From: JAWKWH01 sp963669415
GTDB taxonomy: Bacteria > Pseudomonadota > Alphaproteobacteria > Rhizobiales > Rhizobiaceae
Assembly (NCBI GenBank): GCA_963669415.2
Contig: CAXXPS010000002.1
Span: 248,001-312,000, forward strand
Direction: 5' to 3'
DNA length: 64,000 bases
In this document: one piece after another, positions 17,675 through 26,586 of the stretch
How positions within the stretch are numbered: the first letter of the stretch is position 1
Layout: every line of letters starts with the position of its first letter
The notes under the pieces: model-generated
What the model was told of the DNA's origin: nothing
Seen by the model: only the letters and a program-made list of their open reading frames with translations
The model's database searches: none
Made by a program: the position numbers and the translations under genes

Positions 17675-18442
17675 TCAGACCAACGCCACCACGCCCCTTC
17701 GCACCAGATCAAGCGCCAGTAATGTCAGCAACAGTTTGAAGCCGGTGCGGAAGGATTTTTCCGGCAGCGCGTGCAGCAACCGGGTGCCGTATACGGTGCC
17801 GATATAACCAGTGACAATCATGGCTGCCACCAGCGGCAGCCATTGCCAGAAGGCAAAGCCCAGCGCACCGAAAGCAACGATTTTCAGTGTATGCAGCATG
17901 GTCATGCCGGCGGCATGGGTGGCGACCAGCGATTTGCGGTCATCGCTGATCACCCGTCCGAAAAAGGCCGAGAATAACGGTCCGGTCGCGCCCAACAACA
18001 TCGTCAAGGCGGAAATGACCGCCCCACCGACCACCAGACCGGCCGCCGACAGGCGGTCAAAACCGGGCACTTTGGCCCAGGTCACGATAATGACGAAGAG
18101 ACCGAGAATGATTTTCAACGGTGCGTCGGGCAGTTCGACCGCCAGAAAAGCGCCGGCAGCGCCGCCGATAACCGCGCCGGCCAGAAACGGCCACAGCATT
18201 GGCCAGCGAATGCCGGCACGCTGGTGCCAGGCACGACCGGTATTGGAACCCAATTGCACAGCACCATGAACAGGAATGAGCGCGGCAACAGGCAAAAACA
18301 CGCCCATCAGCGCCAGCATGGCGATGCCGCCACCGACGCCGAAGGCAGCTGTCAATGCGGAAGTGAAGAAACTTGCCGCAATCAGTATGAGCGCGGCGGT
18401 GGCGCCTAATCCCTCCGGCAGGGCCGCGGCAAACCACTCCAA
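17675..18442 (-). CDS. TauE/SafE-family membrane transporter
   Basis: About 255 aa, with some eight TM segments and two Gly-rich half repeats (AAFGVGGGIAMLALMG; LLGATGPLFSAFFG). The family exports sulfite, sulfoacetate or other anions; the substrate here is unknown. The frame runs to 18499 but the first 19 codons would overlap the upstream gene and look like noise; a TTG at 18442, 8 bp behind the upstream stop, is the best start. It probably belongs to a desaturase - NDUFA9-like - TauE transcript. Confidence 0.85.
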   Translation of the reverse strand: MEWFAAALPEGLGATAALILIAASFFTSALTAAFGVGGGIAMLALMGVFLPVAALIPVHGAVQLGSNTGRAWHQRAGIRWPMLWPFLAGAVIGGAAGAFLAVELPDAPLKIILGLFVIIVTWAKVPGFDRLSAAGLVVGGAVISALTMLLGATGPLFSAFFGRVISDDRKSLVATHAAGMTMLHTLKIVAFGALGFAFWQWLPLVAAMIVTGYIGTVYGTRLLHALPEKSFRTGFKLLLTLLALDLVRRGVVALV

Positions 18443-18450
18443 GGTGCAGC

Positions 18451-19419
18451 TCAGGCCGGCTTGTTGGCGGTAAACTGACCAGCCTCGCGATAGCGCCACA
18501 GATAGGTGGGCAGGATGGTGTCTACCGTGTGTGGAGCGATCCCCAGTCCTTTGAGCGTTCTGCCATCTGCTTCAGCCTCGGCTGAGACCACATTGTCGCT
18601 TTCCAGCAGCTTGACCTGATCGACGGTCAAAATGGGTTTCGGCAGCAGTTGCAGGAATTGCGCCTCCAGCCGCGCCAGCCCAAACGGCAGATTGACCAGC
18701 CAGCGTTTGCGGTCCGTGATTTCCAGCATTTTCTCAAGACATTCGCGAAAGCTCAGAACTTCAGGCCCGCCAAATTCGTAGATTTTTCCGCCTGCAACCT
18801 CGCCATCAACAGCGCGCGCAATCGCCTCGGCGACATCACCGACATAGACGGGCTGGAACTTCGTTTCGCCGCCGCCGATAAGAGGCAGAACGGGAAGAAA
18901 ACGCGCCATATTGGCAAATTTGTTGAAGAAACCGTCGCCGGAACCAAAGATGATCGAGGGACGTATGATGGTTGCGTCCGGCAGCGTTTCAAACACCGCT
19001 TTCTCACCCAGTCCCTTTGTGCGGGCGTATTCGGACTCCGAATTCTCATCTGCGCCTATCACCGAGATATGGACCAGCGGTGCACCGGCTGCCCTGGCGG
19101 CTTCTGCGACGGCGCGGGCGCCAAAATCCTGAACCGCGTCGAATGTCTGCCGGCCCGTTTCAAACAGGATAGCGACCAGGTTGACGACTACGTCAGCCCC
19201 TTCAACGGCGCGGTCAACCGACCAGCGATATCTCAGATTGGCCTGCACGGCATGGATCTGGCCGACATTGCCCAGCGGCTGCAGGTGTCCGGCAAGGTCG
19301 GGCCTGCGGCAGGCAACGCGAACCCGGTAGCCGCGTCTTGCCAACTCTTGCACAACATGCCGGCCGAGAAATCCCGAGCCGCCGAAGACCGTGACCAGTT
19401 TGGAGGTTTCAGATGACAT
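18451..19419 (-). CDS. Complex I NDUFA9-subunit-family NAD(P)-binding protein
   Basis: 322 aa atypical SDR. VTVFGGSGFLGRHVVQ is the nucleotide-binding motif, and the segments VVNLVAILFETGRQTF and IIRPSIIFGSGDGFFN are typical of NDUFA9-like alphaproteobacterial proteins. Thought to assist or associate with respiratory complex I, but in bacteria it is an accessory, not a core subunit. ATG 19419 is used rather than the TTG at 19434. An NDUFS4 homologue is also in the window (31137). Confidence 0.9.
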   Translation of the reverse strand: MSSETSKLVTVFGGSGFLGRHVVQELARRGYRVRVACRRPDLAGHLQPLGNVGQIHAVQANLRYRWSVDRAVEGADVVVNLVAILFETGRQTFDAVQDFGARAVAEAARAAGAPLVHISVIGADENSESEYARTKGLGEKAVFETLPDATIIRPSIIFGSGDGFFNKFANMARFLPVLPLIGGGETKFQPVYVGDVAEAIARAVDGEVAGGKIYEFGGPEVLSFRECLEKMLEITDRKRWLVNLPFGLARLEAQFLQLLPKPILTVDQVKLLESDNVVSAEAEADGRTLKGLGIAPHTVDTILPTYLWRYREAGQFTANKPA

Positions 19420-19510
19420 GTCTTGATCCGTCAATGACCCGCAATATACCGCCGGTCATAATTCGGATTGCCCTTCAAGGCAAAGGGATTTCACGGGGCC
19501 TGTTGACGCA

Positions 19511-20413
19511 TCACTGAGGGAACGTCTTCAGCAGACGGGCCTGAAACCGGATGTAACCACGCTCTGTTTCGGCCAGATGCGCGCGGATATGCTTGTGAAA
19601 ATCAGGCAGTTTGTGGAACGGAACCGCCGGATAGGCATGATGCTCGGCATGATACGGCATGTTCCAGGCGATGAACCGGACGATCCGGTTGGTGAAAGTC
19701 GTTCGGGTGTTTTCCAGCATGTTGACGACGTGCGGACACAGCGTGTGTTCCGCCAGCAGATAGGAACGCAGAAACGGTTGGCCGATGAGCGCTGGAACGA
19801 CCCACAGCCAAATGACCGTATCCGAACCTGCGACAAGCGAGGCGGCTGCAACGAGCAGGTACGCCGCCAGATATATCCGGGCCTCCAGTGTCACCTTCCC
19901 GCGCGCCTTTTGCGGCACAAATGCCTCCCGGGACGATCGGAATGCATTGGAGATGATCACGCGGAGCATCGACAGCCAGAACGGGATGCCCGACAGGGTC
20001 ACGACATATTGCCAGACCGTGCGCGGCTTCGGCCGCTCCAATTCGGGATCATGGTCCGGGTGATGGGTGTGCCGGTGATGAGCGAAATGGAAATAGCCAA
20101 ACCATACCGGCGGTATGAAAACCAAAAATCCGCAAACCAAGGCGGCGAGACGGTTCAAAACCGGTGTGCGAAACGCTGTCCCGTGAATGGTTTCGTGCAA
20201 CGGCGTGAACAGGAAAATCAGCAGGATGCCATGGGGCAGCAGGAGCACGGGCCAGAACGGAACCTTCGCGGCAATTGCCGCACCAAGGACGATCAACAGG
20301 CCGCCGTGTGCCAGCAGCCGCAACACCGCCGGCATATCAGAACGCGCCGTCAATTCAGCCTTTTGCGGCTGATTCAGGCTGGCGATGATTTCCCTGTGAT
20401 CAATCGTGTCCAA
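19511..20413 (-). CDS. Membrane fatty-acid desaturase/hydroxylase
   Basis: 300 aa. The three histidine boxes of the di-iron membrane desaturases are present: HETIH, HFAHHRHTHH and YHAEHH, with about four TM segments between. It would modify acyl chains or carotenoid-like substrates in the inner membrane. No ATG is available at the natural N-terminus; TTG 20413 with GGGG upstream gives MDTIDHREII. Probably first gene of the transcript that continues into the NDUFA9-like gene. Confidence 0.9.
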   Translation of the reverse strand: MDTIDHREIIASLNQPQKAELTARSDMPAVLRLLAHGGLLIVLGAAIAAKVPFWPVLLLPHGILLIFLFTPLHETIHGTAFRTPVLNRLAALVCGFLVFIPPVWFGYFHFAHHRHTHHPDHDPELERPKPRTVWQYVVTLSGIPFWLSMLRVIISNAFRSSREAFVPQKARGKVTLEARIYLAAYLLVAAASLVAGSDTVIWLWVVPALIGQPFLRSYLLAEHTLCPHVVNMLENTRTTFTNRIVRFIAWNMPYHAEHHAYPAVPFHKLPDFHKHIRAHLAETERGYIRFQARLLKTFPQ

Positions 20414-20568
20414 AAATTTGCCCCATCAAATTCAGGCCCCGTTTCCTGTATCATTTTTTGGCTCAGCGAAGATAGTTTGTCGCTAACGCAGCGGCATTCC
20501 GTTCACCATTGCGGCTAATCGGCTGGCCGCTATAGTCGCCCCGAACAAACAGCTTTGGAGAAGCCAAT

Positions 20569-21597
20569 ATGGCCGAAATGGCAAAACGCATCATCATGAC
20601 CCGCTTTCCACAGGGCATGCCGGATCATGAGGACCTGAAACTGGAAGATTGCCCGGTTCCAGCGCCGGGAGACGGCGAACTGCTGTTACGGACCATCTAC
20701 CTGTCGCTCGATCCCTATATGCGCGGGCGTATGACACCGGCAAAATCCTATGCCGCAGGCGTTGAGCCGGGGGATGTCATTGTTGGCGGAACCGTGGCCG
20801 AGGTCATTGAGAGCCGGAACGACAAGTTCAACGCCGGCGATATCGTGCTGTCGGGCAATGGCTGGCAGACCCATGCGGTGTCGGACGGCACCGGGCTGGT
20901 CAAGCTCGACGCCGGGGCAGCCCCCCTGCCCTGGTATCTCGGCGTTCTCGGCATGCCCGGCTATACGGCCTATATCGGCCTCCTCAGTCATGGCCGTCCC
21001 AAGGAAGGCGAAACAATTGTCGTCTCCGCCGCTTCGGGTGCTGTCGGACAGGTTGTCGGCCAAATCGGCAAGATCAAGGGCTGTCGTGTGGTCGGCATCG
21101 CCGGTGCACAGGACAAGTGCGACTACGTTACCGGAGAACTCGGGTTTGATGCCTGCGTCAACTACAAGGATGCCGATTTTACCGAACAATTGAAGGTCGC
21201 ATGCCCGGACGGGATTGATGTCTATTTCGAAAATGTCGGCGGCGATGTGTTGAAGGCAGTTTTGCCGCTGCTCAACGATTTTGCCCGGGTTCCGGTCTGC
21301 GGAATGATCGCGCATTACAACGACACGGCCCCGCCGGATGGCCCTGACCGGCTGCCGCAGTTGTGGCGCATGATCCTGACGAAGCGGATTTCGGTGCGTG
21401 GCTTCATCGTGTTCGACGACACCTCGAAACAGCCGGACTTTGTACGCGATATGGCCGGATGGCTGAAGTCGGGCGAGGTCAAATACAAGATCGACGTCGT
21501 TGACGGCATCGAAAATGCGGTCGAAGCGTTTCAGGGTCTGCTGATCGGCAAGAACCGCGGCAAGCTGGTCGTCAAGGTCGGCGAGGAACCGGGTTGA
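20569..21597 (+). CDS. NADP-dependent zinc-free alcohol dehydrogenase-like reductase (CurA/LTB4DH type)
   Basis: 342 aa MDR-family protein. Cofactor motif SAASGAVGQVVGQIGKIKG and the family start (YLSLDPYMRGRM) match leukotriene-B4 dehydrogenase/curcumin reductase CurA, which reduce activated C=C double bonds. No zinc ligands are seen. ATG 20569 has GGAGAAG upstream. Its TGA overlaps the ATG of a DUF2855 gene, another MDR-related protein, so the pair likely acts on related substrates. Confidence 0.92.
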   Translation: MAEMAKRIIMTRFPQGMPDHEDLKLEDCPVPAPGDGELLLRTIYLSLDPYMRGRMTPAKSYAAGVEPGDVIVGGTVAEVIESRNDKFNAGDIVLSGNGWQTHAVSDGTGLVKLDAGAAPLPWYLGVLGMPGYTAYIGLLSHGRPKEGETIVVSAASGAVGQVVGQIGKIKGCRVVGIAGAQDKCDYVTGELGFDACVNYKDADFTEQLKVACPDGIDVYFENVGGDVLKAVLPLLNDFARVPVCGMIAHYNDTAPPDGPDRLPQLWRMILTKRISVRGFIVFDDTSKQPDFVRDMAGWLKSGEVKYKIDVVDGIENAVEAFQGLLIGKNRGKLVVKVGEEPG

Positions 21598-22670
21598 TGG
21601 GATGCCGCATCGAGATCAATCGCGCCGATATTCGCGAGGGTGTGAAGGTTGATGCGGAACCGGCCCAGATCAGTGACGGGGAAATCCTCGTCGAGATCGA
21701 ACGGTTTGCGCTGACCACCAACAATGTCACCTATGCTGCGGCTGGCGAACAGCTTGCTTATTGGAAGTTCTTCCCGACGGGCAGCGAACAAACCGGCATC
21801 GTGCCGGTGTGGGGATTTGCCCGGGTCACGCAGTCCAAATGCGAAGGCGTGGTACCGGGCGAACGGCTTTACGGTTTCTGGCCGCTTGCCACCCATTGCG
21901 TACTGAAACCCGGCAAGATCAGCGATCGCTGGTTAACCGACACAAGCGAACACCGGCAGAAACTGCCGCCGATTTACAATGACTACAATCGCGTCCCGCC
22001 GGATGGCGATGCGGGTGCGGACGACCTGCGCTCGCTGTTGCAGCCATTGTTGGTGACGTCATGGCTGCTGTTCGACTTTCTGCAGGACAATGATTGGTTC
22101 GATGCCGAGCAAATTCTGATCGGCAGCGCATCGAGTAAAACCGGCCTCGGTTTGGCCAAATACCTCGCCGAAGCAAGACCGGATGCGCCCAAAATCGTCG
22201 GCCTTACATCGCCCGGCAACAAGGCGTTTGTTGAGGGTCTTGGGGCTTGCGATTCTGTGGTGGCCTATGACCGGATTACCGCGGAGATCGCCGCTGTACC
22301 ATCGGTCTTTGTCGACATGGCCGGCAATGCCGAAGTGCGTTCGGCACTTCACAACCATCTCGGCGACCAGATGAAGCATTCCGCTGCGGTCGGCACCAGT
22401 CACTGGGACAAGTTTGCACCAACCGGTGATTTACCGGGCGCCAAGCCGCAGTTTTTTTTCGCACCCGCGCAGGTGGTCAAGCGGCGCGAGGAGTGGGGCG
22501 CAGATGTGGTTCAACGCAAAATCGCTGACGCCTGGCAGAGGCTGGCACGGGAAAGCGGCAGTTGGCTGACAGTCGAACACTCGGCAGGTCTGGATGGCGC
22601 TCTCGAAACCTGGCGCGACCTGGCTGACGGGCGGCAAAGGCCGGATATCGGGCATGTGGTGGTAATGTGA
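21597..22670 (+). CDS. DUF2855 family protein
   Basis: 357 aa. DUF2855 proteins look like shortened, divergent MDR dehydrogenases: ALTTNNVTYAAAGE at the N-terminus, GVVPGERLYGFWP, and a Rossmann-like part LIGSASSKTGLGLAKYL. The substrate is unknown. It is coupled to the CurA-like gene by TGATG. The 3' end faces the MFS gene tail to tail. Confidence 0.9.
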   Translation: MGCRIEINRADIREGVKVDAEPAQISDGEILVEIERFALTTNNVTYAAAGEQLAYWKFFPTGSEQTGIVPVWGFARVTQSKCEGVVPGERLYGFWPLATHCVLKPGKISDRWLTDTSEHRQKLPPIYNDYNRVPPDGDAGADDLRSLLQPLLVTSWLLFDFLQDNDWFDAEQILIGSASSKTGLGLAKYLAEARPDAPKIVGLTSPGNKAFVEGLGACDSVVAYDRITAEIAAVPSVFVDMAGNAEVRSALHNHLGDQMKHSAAVGTSHWDKFAPTGDLPGAKPQFFFAPAQVVKRREEWGADVVQRKIADAWQRLARESGSWLTVEHSAGLDGALETWRDLADGRQRPDIGHVVVM

Positions 22671-22701
22671 GGACACGGCGTGCGGTGGTCCGGGTAACAA
22701 A

Positions 22702-24153
22702 TTATCCCGACTGCCCGTGAGGAACTCGAACAGGGTGGCGCAGGAACATGGCCGTGGCGACCAGCCCCAAAACCGCAAACGGAAGACAGGCAAAAAAGAT
22801 GCGCTCTGCGACTTCAGCGGCCGCACCCGGCGTATCCATGGTCAGCAGACCGGAGGCATTGGCAACGATACCGATGTAGGCGGCACCCAGCGCGTAACCC
22901 ATTCTTTGAACGGTGGGAATCGCTCCGGATATTCTGTGAATCTCAGAGCGGTCAGCCAAACCTGTTACACGCCTGAGGATGAAGGTCCAGGCTAGTCCGA
23001 ACCCGCCGCCTTCAATGGCCGAAAACAGCACTACCAGCCATACCGGTCCGTTTAGCACCGAATAGAGAAAACCAACCACGCTCAGCGCCACCATGCTCAT
23101 TCCCGCTCCGATCAGAAGGCCATCGTGCCGCTCAGGCGAACCGCTCGACAGCACAGCGGTGACCGACCAGCCAATCGAGGAAGCGGCAACGATATAGCCC
23201 ACGGTCAACGCCGAAAGACCATGGATGGCGGTGAGCAGGAGTGGACCAAAGGCCGTGATCGCGATTGTCGCTACGGCAAGCGAAAAAATCATCCACAGTG
23301 CCGCGCCAACCGGCTTGCGCATGTCGAAAGGACGGAGCGGAAGCAGGCGGTCTTCGGTTGCGTGGCCATCCAGCCGCAAAAAGATGCCCAGGCAGGCGAG
23401 ACCGCCAATCGCGAACAGAGCCGTCCGCATAAGGCCGATTTCGACACCGGCAAAAGCAACCAAAACCACCGCAAGGCACAGCAGCGCAAGGTGGCGTAAC
23501 GGGAAATCTCCCGCGCCTTGCCCGCGCTCCGACATTTCGTGGCCCGACCTCAGCACGATCCACAATGTGAGCACGAAAGCCTGAATTGCAAAGAATGCGA
23601 AACCCCAGCGCCAGGTCGCATATTCGACCGCGATGCCGCCGATCAGCGGTCCGAGAAATGCGGAAATGCCCCACAGCATGGAAACGGCGGCAATTGCGCG
23701 CGCGGTATAGCGGCGCGGGAAGATGACGCTGACAGCGACAAAACCAAGCGCGACAAGACCGCCTCCGCCGATTCCCTGCAGGGCGCGGCCAACCAGTACC
23801 ACCGGCATGGTCGGGGCTGCAGCACTGACAATACATCCGGCACCGAACAACAAGGCAGTCATCGCCATCGATGCCCTCAATCCGAGACGCATGGCCATCA
23901 ATGCGCTGGCCGCGCCGGCGACAATCGATCCGATTTCGTAAAGCGAAATCGACCAACCAATGAGCGACGCGCCTCCAATATCGCTGACCATGGAAGGGAG
24001 CATTGTCGCGACAATGAGACTGTCGGCGGCGTGCAGCCACACCGCAAGGCAGACCAGCGCCAGCGAAGACGCATAGCGGCTGGCCAGAAACTCACGCCAG
24101 GGTACGAAGGATTCGGTATCCAATTCGGTATGCGCCGCCGTGTCGCTCATCAT
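22702..24153 (-). CDS. MFS drug-exporter-like transporter (DHA2 type)
   Basis: 483 aa, about 12-14 TM segments. ATMLPSMVSDIGGASLIGW and GRALQGIGGGGLVALG are typical of the DHA2 drug:H+ antiporters. ATG 24153 (MMSDTAAHTEL) follows CCGGAGACG; the open frame upstream to 24204 runs into the promoter and is not used. The gene is preceded by a SoxR-box-like palindrome with 19-bp promoter spacing (see 24181), implying induction by redox-cycling compounds. Confidence 0.9.
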   Translation of the reverse strand: MMSDTAAHTELDTESFVPWREFLASRYASSLALVCLAVWLHAADSLIVATMLPSMVSDIGGASLIGWSISLYEIGSIVAGAASALMAMRLGLRASMAMTALLFGAGCIVSAAAPTMPVVLVGRALQGIGGGGLVALGFVAVSVIFPRRYTARAIAAVSMLWGISAFLGPLIGGIAVEYATWRWGFAFFAIQAFVLTLWIVLRSGHEMSERGQGAGDFPLRHLALLCLAVVLVAFAGVEIGLMRTALFAIGGLACLGIFLRLDGHATEDRLLPLRPFDMRKPVGAALWMIFSLAVATIAITAFGPLLLTAIHGLSALTVGYIVAASSIGWSVTAVLSSGSPERHDGLLIGAGMSMVALSVVGFLYSVLNGPVWLVVLFSAIEGGGFGLAWTFILRRVTGLADRSEIHRISGAIPTVQRMGYALGAAYIGIVANASGLLTMDTPGAAAEVAERIFFACLPFAVLGLVATAMFLRHPVRVPHGQSG

Positions 24154-24180
24154 CGTCTCCGGTTGACGGCTCCTTGATAG

Positions 24181-24202
24181 GACCTCAAGTAAAGTTGAGG
24201 TC
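24181..24202 (-). promoter_or_regulatory. SoxR-box-like palindrome inside a 19-bp-spaced promoter
   Basis: CCTCAAGTAAAGTTGAGG (24183-24200) matches the enterobacterial SoxR box at 16 of 18 positions, and GA/TC extends the dyad on each side. On the minus strand, toward the MFS gene, TTGACC and TATCAA sit 19 bp apart around it, the overlong spacing that is the hallmark of MerR-type activated promoters. The transcription start would lie about 20 bp before ATG 24153. Confidence 0.75.
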
Positions 24203-24390
24203 AAGCACTTTTTTCGATCAGAGCGCCGATACCCTTGTCGGACCCGATCCGCCCGCCGCCGATTGCTCCGATGGCCGAAGTGGCCGCAACGAGGACGAAC
24301 TGGCCGCCTGTTGCGCCAAAGATGAACCGGTTTTGATCCGCATCAAGGCATGCAAGGCTGATTTTGGGCATACTTGTTGATGGAGGGTTT

Positions 24391-24416
24391 TTCCTGTTGA
24401 TCCAACCATGGAGGAA
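24391..24416 (+). promoter_or_regulatory. Hairpin occluding the hsp20 ribosome site (possible RNA thermometer)
   Basis: TTCCT (24391-24395) can pair with AGGAA (24412-24416), which is the Shine-Dalgarno of hsp20; inside it GTTG and CAAC (24396-24406) form a second short stem. This resembles fourU/ROSE-like thermometers found ahead of small heat-shock genes. The stem is short, so this is a suggestion only. Confidence 0.35.
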
Positions 24417-24419
24417 CAC

Positions 24420-24896
24420 ATGTCTTCAGATCTTCAAAGCAGCAAATCCGATCTTGCAAGGCCGGCAGATTTCTTTGGCCGTTTTCGTCAGGAGATGGAT
24501 GATCTAATTTCCAACTTCGCTAGCGGCCTGCCGGAAAGCCCGTTTGCCATCGCGCTTGAAAATCGCGGCTTTGCGGTCGACATCGCGGAAACCAACGGAG
24601 ACATTGAGGTGACCGCTGAACTGCCCGGCATAGAGAGCGATGATGTCGAGGTGACGGTCGAGGGTGGGTCGCTGGTCATTTCTGCGGAAAAACAGGCGGA
24701 GAAAAAATCCGAGGACAAGAATTGGCAACGGGTCGAACGTTCCTATGGATCGTTCCGGCGGGTCATTCCGCTCGGATTTATGCCGAAGCCTGACACGCTC
24801 GAAGCGGAACTGAAGAAGGGCGTGCTCCATGTCAAGATTCCGAAACCGGCCGACACAAAGCCCGAGGCGAAAAAGATCGCCGTAAAAACGGTTTAG
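24420..24896 (+). CDS. Small heat shock protein, Hsp20/alpha-crystallin family
   Basis: 158 aa. The alpha-crystallin domain spans about residues 45-145 (VTAELPGIESDDVEVTVEG ... GVLHVKIPKP), with an N-terminal arm and a short C-terminal tail. ATP-independent holdase for unfolding proteins in the cytoplasm. ATG 24420 is chosen because GGAGG lies 6 nt upstream; the earlier ATG 24408 would place that ribosome site inside the gene. Divergent from the MFS exporter. Confidence 0.93.
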   Translation: MSSDLQSSKSDLARPADFFGRFRQEMDDLISNFASGLPESPFAIALENRGFAVDIAETNGDIEVTAELPGIESDDVEVTVEGGSLVISAEKQAEKKSEDKNWQRVERSYGSFRRVIPLGFMPKPDTLEAELKKGVLHVKIPKPADTKPEAKKIAVKTV

Positions 24897-24923
24897 CTGG
24901 AAAGCCGGATAAGCCGATTCAAG

Positions 24924-25649
24924 TCAGCTTCGGCACGTCCCACCGTTTGGCGGGCACGTGCCGAACAGCCGTAAGGACCAGCGGAGACTAACCGGAATCG
25001 GATTCCAAAAACCCGTACGGATTCCCGCCGCGCGTAACGCGGATGCTGTCCAGGTGTTGCATCCGGCGACAGCATTAAACCAGCCATGTGCTTCGAAGAA
25101 CCGGTCGAATTCGCCGTAGCCGGCGCCGTCAATTGACTGCGGAACACCCACCGGGTCGAGCGCGAAACTCGCAAGCGCGAATTCGAGCATCTGATTGTAG
25201 CTGCGTTCAGAGACGTGCAATTCATCGACCGCCGGTAATGCCGGATCGATATCGCCTGCAAGCGCAACATGCATGACCGACCGGTCGATGGTAAGTGCCC
25301 TGAAAACCGGCATCGGCTTCAGGTCGGCCCATGTCGGCGTTTCGAGGTAGAACGACCGCCCGCCCCAACCGACTATGATCCACCGAACCTGCGGGTGCCC
25401 GACCGGCAGACCGGCATCAGAAAGAAAGTCAAAGCGTTTCAGGATGTCCGGCGTAGCGGGAAAGGCGATATCGGTGTGGATCGGATTGTAGAGCAGCAGG
25501 ATGCGCTGGGTGCTGGCGCTGTCACCTGCATCTGCCATGCGGAACAAGGGGCGCGGAACGACGCTTCCCAGTACTGCCGCCAGCACAATTACCACCGCAA
25601 TAACGCAAGCGCCTTTCGCAGCTCTTTTCACACGCCCCCGCTTCGGCAT
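24924..25649 (-). CDS. DUF2459-like protein with one membrane anchor
   Basis: 241 aa. One TM/signal segment (residues about 12-32), then a periplasmic region with NPIHTDIAFP and, near the end, a Cys-containing CNTWTASALRAAGI, both typical of DUF2459 (TIGR02117) proteins of unknown function. Start ATG 25649 is used; TTG 25664 would overlap the aapP stop. It lies 11 bp behind aapP and is likely co-transcribed, but nothing suggests a transport role. Confidence 0.8.
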   Translation of the reverse strand: MPKRGRVKRAAKGACVIAVVIVLAAVLGSVVPRPLFRMADAGDSASTQRILLLYNPIHTDIAFPATPDILKRFDFLSDAGLPVGHPQVRWIIVGWGGRSFYLETPTWADLKPMPVFRALTIDRSVMHVALAGDIDPALPAVDELHVSERSYNQMLEFALASFALDPVGVPQSIDGAGYGEFDRFFEAHGWFNAVAGCNTWTASALRAAGIRTGFWNPIPVSLRWSLRLFGTCPPNGGTCRS

Positions 25650-25660
25650 GGATTTTATCG

Positions 25661-26473
25661 TCAATGCAATATCTGGCTCAGGAAAAGTTTCGTGCGTTCA
25701 TGCTGCGGATTGTCGAAGAATTCATCAGGCTCGTTCTGCTCGACAATCTGACCCTCATCCATGAAGATGACCCGATTGGCGACCTGGCGCGCAAAGCCCA
25801 TCTCGTGGGTCACGCACAGCATGGTCATGCCTTCTTCGGCAAGACCCACCATGGTGTCGAGCACTTCCTTGATCATTTCCGGATCCAGCGCCGAAGTCGG
25901 CTCATCAAACAACATGATGCGCGGGTTCATGCACAGCGAGCGGGCAATCGCCACGCGCTGCTGTTGGCCACCCGAAAGTTGGCCCGGGTACTTTAAGGCC
26001 TGTTCCGGAATCTTGACGCGTTCAAGAAAATGCATTGCTATTTCTTCAGCTTCCTTCTTAGGCGTCTTGCGGACCCATATCGGCGCCAGCGTGCAGTTTT
26101 CCAGAATTGTCAGATGCGGAAACAGGTTGAAGTGCTGGAATACCATGCCCACTTCGCGGCGAACCTCGTCGATCTTCTTCAGATCGTTGGTCAGTTCGAT
26201 GCCGTCAACGACAATCTTGCCCTGCTGGTGTTCCTCCAGCCGGTTGATGCAGCGGATCATCGTGGATTTGCCGGAACCCGACGGACCGGCGATGACAATA
26301 CGCTCGCCACGCATAACCTTCAGATTGATATCCTTGAGCACATGAAACGTGCCGTACCATTTGTGCATGTCGGTAATTTCGACCGCCACCTCGGTTTTCG
26401 AGATTTGCATCTTGTCCCGGTCGACATGGATTTCAGACGCACCGACGGCGTTTTCTGTCCCAGCTGCGCTCAC
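25661..26473 (-). CDS. aapP: General L-amino acid ABC transporter, ATP-binding protein
   Basis: 270 aa. Walker A GPSGSGKS, Q-loop FQHFNLFPHLT, signature LSGGQQQR and Walker B IMLFDEPTSALD are intact, and the sequence from VAVEI onward matches rhizobial AapP closely. In the Aap system it powers uptake of a broad range of amino acids. Start GTG 26473 has GGGAG at 7 nt; GTG 26512 and ATG 26410 are alternatives. Only 113 bp separate it from aapJ: the permease genes aapQ and aapM, normally between them, are absent, so a complete transporter cannot form from this locus. Confidence 0.9.
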   Translation of the reverse strand: MSAAGTENAVGASEIHVDRDKMQISKTEVAVEITDMHKWYGTFHVLKDINLKVMRGERIVIAGPSGSGKSTMIRCINRLEEHQQGKIVVDGIELTNDLKKIDEVRREVGMVFQHFNLFPHLTILENCTLAPIWVRKTPKKEAEEIAMHFLERVKIPEQALKYPGQLSGGQQQRVAIARSLCMNPRIMLFDEPTSALDPEMIKEVLDTMVGLAEEGMTMLCVTHEMGFARQVANRVIFMDEGQIVEQNEPDEFFDNPQHERTKLFLSQILH

Positions 26474-26586
26474 ACGCTTACTCCCACGGCCTTGTTGAAG
26501 TGACCATTGCACGGTTTTTGGACCGTGGCCAGTTCCGCTGTTGCTATCGCAAGCCGTTGCCGCAGAGAGAAGATCAAAAAGTTGCG

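Noticed and set aside
24201..24419. 72-codon Gly-rich minus-strand frame between hsp20 and the MFS gene
   Set aside because: Its start lies in the hsp20 ribosome site and its stop in the -35 of the SoxR-type promoter; no ribosome site of its own.
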